A stretch of 42,605 bases of DNA from a virus, in the IMG/VR virus record IMGVR_UViG_3300009506_000072, positions 1 to 42,605 of that record, one strand, 5' to 3'. The notes below the pieces were generated by a model, which was given only the letters and a program-made list of their open reading frames with translations, did no database searches and had not been told where the DNA came from. Positions 39,306 through 42,605 of the stretch are shown here, one piece after another. The stretch's first letter is position 1; the number at the start of each line of letters is the position of its first letter. The position numbers and the translations under genes are program-made.

Positions 39306-40159
39306 AAAAGGATTTGATTGGCAAGAAAACGCCTTCTCTTGAAGCAATTTCTAAAAAGCATGGTATTTCTATAGCTTTTCTTCGTAAACAGCTTGCTAAA
39401 GGAGTTGGAGTTGAACACGAGCACACTAAGAGTGATGCCGAGGCTAAAGAGATTGCTCGTGATCATCTAGCTGAAATTCCTGACTACTACACCCGGCTTA
39501 AAAAGATGGAAAAAGAAGCAGGGGTGACTGAAATGGAGTCTTCAGGATCTCAGTCCTTTGATGAGTATCGGAAAAAAATGTTGTCGAAGACCTCTTCTGA
39601 GCAACGGAAACGTTTTGTTAGGGCGCATAAAAAGCATTATACAGATGAATTTGACCACAGTGAAGGTGTTTTCCCAAAAGGTGTGAAGAAGAACGAGCGA
39701 GGACAGTTCACTGCTTGGCACCATGATCAAATCACGCGGGAAAGGAAGAGACGGGAACAAAAAGTTGCTGCGTGGAAGAAACGTACCCCTCTCCCCAAAC
39801 GAATTAAGTATGCAGTCACAGGTAAACACCCTGGTTGGAACAAGAAAGCTCTTATCCCTGAATGGGATGATGAGCTTGAGCGGAGGCACAACGCCAACCG
39901 GGAGCGCATTCTTAAGGGAGCTAAAGAAGGCAAGTATTGGCTCCTTCGTTCTGAGGCAGATGAAGAGCGGTGGCGTGAAGCTCTGGCTAAGGTTGTAGAG
40001 GATACTATGGCTGCCAATATTGGAGGGTATAACAAGCCAATGGTGGGTAGTCAAGGAGATCCCGCTTTCGGTGGGCGTAACCGATTCAATAAGAAGCAAC
40101 TAAGATTTGCCATAGCAAGGCTGTTAGGCAACAAATCTGTTGGCTCACCAGAGCCTTAA
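39296..40159 (+). CDS. DUF5661-containing basic protein
   Basis: 287 residues. Residues 37-72 (GVGVEHEHTKSDAEAKEIAR, then DHLAEIPDYYTRLKKME) match a domain I know as DUF5661, with the diagnostic EHT, A..IA..HL.E.PDYY sequence. Its function is not established. The remainder is very basic (ERKRREQKVAAWKKRTPLPK) and helical, with RYNxKKQLRFAIARLLG-like end sequence. It begins 10 bases inside the gp15-like gene. It lies in the tail block but has no known tail counterpart; a structural or nucleic-acid-binding role is possible. Confidence 0.7.
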   Translation: MEVKKDLIGKKTPSLEAISKKHGISIAFLRKQLAKGVGVEHEHTKSDAEAKEIARDHLAEIPDYYTRLKKMEKEAGVTEMESSGSQSFDEYRKKMLSKTSSEQRKRFVRAHKKHYTDEFDHSEGVFPKGVKKNERGQFTAWHHDQITRERKRREQKVAAWKKRTPLPKRIKYAVTGKHPGWNKKALIPEWDDELERRHNANRERILKGAKEGKYWLLRSEADEERWREALAKVVEDTMAANIGGYNKPMVGSQGDPAFGGRNRFNKKQLRFAIARLLGNKSVGSPEP

Positions 40160-40194
40160 TCTATTTATTGTACGATGACTTGAGGAGGATCTGT

Positions 40195-40560
40195 ATGAAC
40201 CGCTACCTCATAATTGGAAAATCCCCGCAGATGTGCGATGTCTTCTTGAAAGATGATAATGGGGTTTTTCGGCAGCATAAATTCATCAGCGGGAAAAAAA
40301 TGGAAATCACTGAAAAGGAAATGACCTTTCATGTGATTCGTCAGCAGGGATATGGGTTGATCAAATTGGTTGAGCTTGACCCAATCGAAGAAGAACTTCC
40401 TACGGAGAAATCACTTATCCTTGAAGATCCCATTGAAGAAGTTGAAGAAGAAGTAATTATCGAGGAGGAATCTCCTGCGGTAAACATAGAGGAAGTTGAA
40501 TCTAAAGAAGCTGTGGCCCCACCCCGCAAGAGACGTAGGCGGAAAAAGGCCCAAACATAA
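40195..40560 (+). CDS. Small protein with acidic tail and basic end
   Basis: 121 residues from ATG 40195, six bases after GAGGAGG (an in-frame start at 40168 lacks a site). The N-terminal ~60 residues look like a small alpha/beta domain (MNRYLIIGKSPQMCDVFLKD). They are followed by a run of Glu (IEEVEEEVIIEEESPAVNIE) and a basic C-terminus (PPRKRRRRKKAQT). It lies just before the sheath gene. Acidic-basic tails of this type can bind DNA or partner proteins; the function is unknown. Confidence 0.65.
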   Translation: MNRYLIIGKSPQMCDVFLKDDNGVFRQHKFISGKKMEITEKEMTFHVIRQQGYGLIKLVELDPIEEELPTEKSLILEDPIEEVEEEVIIEEESPAVNIEEVESKEAVAPPRKRRRRKKAQT

Positions 40561-40579
40561 GAGCCTTTAGGAGGTTATG

Positions 40580-42421
40580 ATGAGTGTTTATGTTTCTCCT
40601 GGTGTGTACACTCGGGAAATCGATCTTTCGCTGTATGTGCCAGCCCTATCTTCTACAATCGTAGGGATGGTTGGTGTTACAACTAAGGGACCAACTCAAG
40701 AGCGTACCTATATTACTAACCAGCAACAGTTTATTGACACCTTCGGTCAGCCGGATGCTGCGGTAGGGGTTGAAGCTTATGCTGCGTTACAGTATCTTCG
40801 CCGTGGTCGTCAGCTCTGGTTCGTTCGTGTAGTAGGGGACTCGGCTGCTGCTGCAACTGGAACCTTCTCTTACTCTGATCCTACAGCAGATGAGACAGTT
40901 AATACTGACCCAGATGGTATTCTGACCTCTTTTTCTGATGCAGATGCGGGTGGTTCGGTATTTGCTAACTTGCCTATCACGCCAAGCAGCGTGACCATGA
41001 CGGCAACAATTGGTGCTGCCGACTTTGACGTTACAGATGATGGTGTTGGAGTGCTATCGGGTACCGGTCCTACTGGGGCGATCTCCGGTACTATTGACTA
41101 CACCACGGGTGAGTGGACCTTGGTCTTTAATGCGGCTGATCCACCAGATGATGCTACGGACATTACTGCCAGCTACGGTACAGATACGGATGCTTTCGTG
41201 GCTGATGCAGTAAGCGAAGGCGAGTGGGGTAACAGTATTTCTCTTACCATTTCAGCCGGTACTGAGACCGGTACCGTTCTTATCGAAGTATGGTTTGAGG
41301 GAGTCAAGGTTGAGCGTTTCAATAACGTAGACCTTGATGACACCACAGGGAATACCCAGTTCATCGAGACTAAGATTAACGGTGTATCGGATTACATTAC
41401 CGTGACTCTTGATGTTCTTCTTGCTGGTGGTTCTTCTGTTCTTCCTACCTACTTGACTACAGCTCAGAGCTTGACTGGTGGGGACACTGATGCGGCTGCG
41501 GTTGATGCAGACGCTATTATTGGGGTGGCTTGGGATGCTGGTTTGTCACAGGCTACTGGTCTGAACCTCTTTGCTTCTCCAGGCGCTGTGGATATCAATC
41601 TTCTGGCTGCTCCTGGTTGGGCTGATGCCGCAGTCGTGAACGAGTTGATCTCGATCTGTGAGACCCGTGCGGACTGTATGGCGATCATTGACCCGCCATC
41701 GGGTCTACGTCCTTCTGAGGTTGTGGATTGGCATAATGGTGCTGGTACTTATGCGGGACAGCACGCTGCGTTTAACAGCAGCTATGCTGCGCTGTATTAC
41801 CCGTGGGTGAAGGTTTATGACGCCTATAATGGGGCGTATGTATGGACTCCTCCTTCGGGTCACGTGTTGGCTGTATACGCTTACACGGACTACTCGACTG
41901 AGACTTGGTTCGCCCCTGCCGGTTTGAACCGTGGTCGCGTAACTTCGGGTGTTGATATTGCATATGCACCTACTCCCGGTGAGTTTGATCTTCTGTATGG
42001 TGACGGTAACGCGGTAAACGGTATCGCTCGTTTCTCTAAGGACGGGTTGGTAGTTTGGGGTCAGCGTACTCTACAGCGTGCGCCAACAGCCCTTGATCGG
42101 GTAAACGTCCGTCGTCTTATGCTGTATCTCTACAAGGTTCTTTCGACTTCAGTTCGTTATCTTGTGTTCGAACCGAATGATGAAAAGACCTGGAAGCTGT
42201 TTGGGCATTTGGTTATCCCTTATCTTAACGATGTTCGTCAGCGTCGTGGTCTGTATGACTTCCGTGTGAAGTGCGACGAAAGTACCAACACTCCAGAGGT
42301 TATTGACCGTAACGAAATGCACGCCCAGATCTTTTTGAAGCCTGTTAAGGCTGCTGAGTTCATTCAGGTTGATCTGGTTATCACTTCAACCGGCGCGAAT
42401 TTCGATGAGATTCTTTACTAG
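40580..42421 (+). CDS. Contractile tail sheath protein
   Basis: 613 residues from ATG 40580, five bases after AGGAGG; an adjacent ATG at 40577 is only two bases away from it. The N-terminus (YVSPGVYTREIDLS, STIVGMVGVTTKGPTQE, then FIDTFGQ and LRRGRQLWFVRVVG) is that of the phage sheath family. The C-terminal core is also typical (KTWKLFGHLVIPYLNDVRQR, GLYDFRVKCDESTN, and the IQVDLVITSTGANFDE end). An insert of about 240 residues holds a beta module at 131-200 that is shared with the capsid protein. The sheath contracts during infection. Identification is firm. Confidence 0.92.
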   Translation: MSVYVSPGVYTREIDLSLYVPALSSTIVGMVGVTTKGPTQERTYITNQQQFIDTFGQPDAAVGVEAYAALQYLRRGRQLWFVRVVGDSAAAATGTFSYSDPTADETVNTDPDGILTSFSDADAGGSVFANLPITPSSVTMTATIGAADFDVTDDGVGVLSGTGPTGAISGTIDYTTGEWTLVFNAADPPDDATDITASYGTDTDAFVADAVSEGEWGNSISLTISAGTETGTVLIEVWFEGVKVERFNNVDLDDTTGNTQFIETKINGVSDYITVTLDVLLAGGSSVLPTYLTTAQSLTGGDTDAAAVDADAIIGVAWDAGLSQATGLNLFASPGAVDINLLAAPGWADAAVVNELISICETRADCMAIIDPPSGLRPSEVVDWHNGAGTYAGQHAAFNSSYAALYYPWVKVYDAYNGAYVWTPPSGHVLAVYAYTDYSTETWFAPAGLNRGRVTSGVDIAYAPTPGEFDLLYGDGNAVNGIARFSKDGLVVWGQRTLQRAPTALDRVNVRRLMLYLYKVLSTSVRYLVFEPNDEKTWKLFGHLVIPYLNDVRQRRGLYDFRVKCDESTNTPEVIDRNEMHAQIFLKPVKAAEFIQVDLVITSTGANFDEILY

Positions 42422-42432
42422 GAGTTTGACAG

Positions 42433-42605
42433 ATGAATACGATGAAGAAAATAGCATTTAAAAAGCGTGCAAAGGCTACGGGTAAAGCTTATTGGGATTG
42501 GGTAAAGGCTACAAAACGAGCTAAGAAAGAGCATACTAAAAATGCAAATGTATCGCTTAAGACGTGGTTGAACAGCACCAATAAGCGGGGCGCAGACATC
42601 AGGGC
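42433..42605 (+). CDS. Basic protein, 3'-truncated by window edge
   Basis: ATG 42433 has GGAG nine bases upstream, 11 bases after the sheath stop. 57 residues are visible and the frame is open at the window end. The visible part is very basic: MNTMKKIAFKKRAKATGKAY, then KATKRAKKEHTKNANVSLKT. No family is recognised. The tail tube gene, which often follows the sheath, would be acidic or neutral; this looks more like a nucleic-acid-binding protein, but the fragment is short. Confidence 0.6.
   Translation, partial: MNTMKKIAFKKRAKATGKAYWDWVKATKRAKKEHTKNANVSLKTWLNSTNKRGADIR

Noticed and set aside
40545-40568. AAAGGC/GCCTTT inverted repeat just before the sheath ribosome site
   Set aside because: Only 6 bp with a 12-base loop and no T tract; not enough for a terminator or a regulatory call.
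1-42605. CRISPR array, insertion sequence, integrase/attachment site or tRNA cluster
   Set aside because: No regularly spaced repeats, transposase motifs or tRNA folds were seen on either strand by reading.

Overview
The window is a contiguous piece of a large tailed-phage genome with a contractile tail (myovirus type). Every gene I can support lies on the + strand, tightly packed, with frequent ATGA/TAATG overlaps and AGGAGG-type ribosome binding sites. The virion genes point to a distant relative of the T4 group. There is a gp20-like portal, a gp21-like prohead protease, a gp23-like major capsid protein, a gp15-like tail terminator and a contractile sheath protein. A gp55-like late sigma factor is also present. 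Other parts are not T4-like: an SPP1 gp7/Mu F-type minor head protein, an HK97 gp10-type tail completion protein, an HU/IHF-like protein and a block of very large proteins I cannot name. The host is bacterial (sigma70-type promoters, Shine-Dalgarno starts). I cannot say which one.

Layout. 1-9240: tail fibre or adhesin module of nine genes that mix and match domains (the first is cut by the window edge). 9285-10242: a coiled-coil protein and an Ig-like protein behind a sigma70-like promoter, closed by an intrinsic terminator. 10328-11007: a membrane-anchored coiled-coil protein and a small helical protein. 11004-12190: what looks like a separate transcription unit, with a sigma70 promoter, the gp55-like sigma gene, a 75-residue protein and a nested, probably structured RNA ending in a T tract. 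12200-16999: small helical proteins, a possible nucleotide-metabolism protein, a membrane protein and the terminase large subunit. 17048-21967: portal region with the HU-like protein, an unlisted 57-residue gene, the minor head protein and a very basic protein. 21970-32147: large basic proteins of unknown function, several with one hydrophobic segment. 32238-35821: small structural proteins, protease-scaffold fusion and major capsid protein, closed by a terminator. 35904-42605: neck, tail completion, tail terminator, DUF5661-like protein, sheath and the start of a basic protein.

How the genes work together. Terminase pumps DNA through the portal into a prohead built from the capsid protein on a scaffold, and the gp21-like protease then matures it. 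The scaffold is probably the C-terminal part of the protease gene, also made separately from an internal start. The neck and gp10/gp15-like proteins join the head to the sheathed tail, and the first 9 kb supplies host-contact fibres. The sigma factor would redirect host RNA polymerase to late promoters.

The most interesting points are: the sigma cassette with a perfect terminator hairpin inside the sigma gene; the nested RNA at 12056-12190; the internal scaffold start at 33804; a second perfect terminator inside the minor head gene; and one beta-domain shared by the capsid and sheath proteins.
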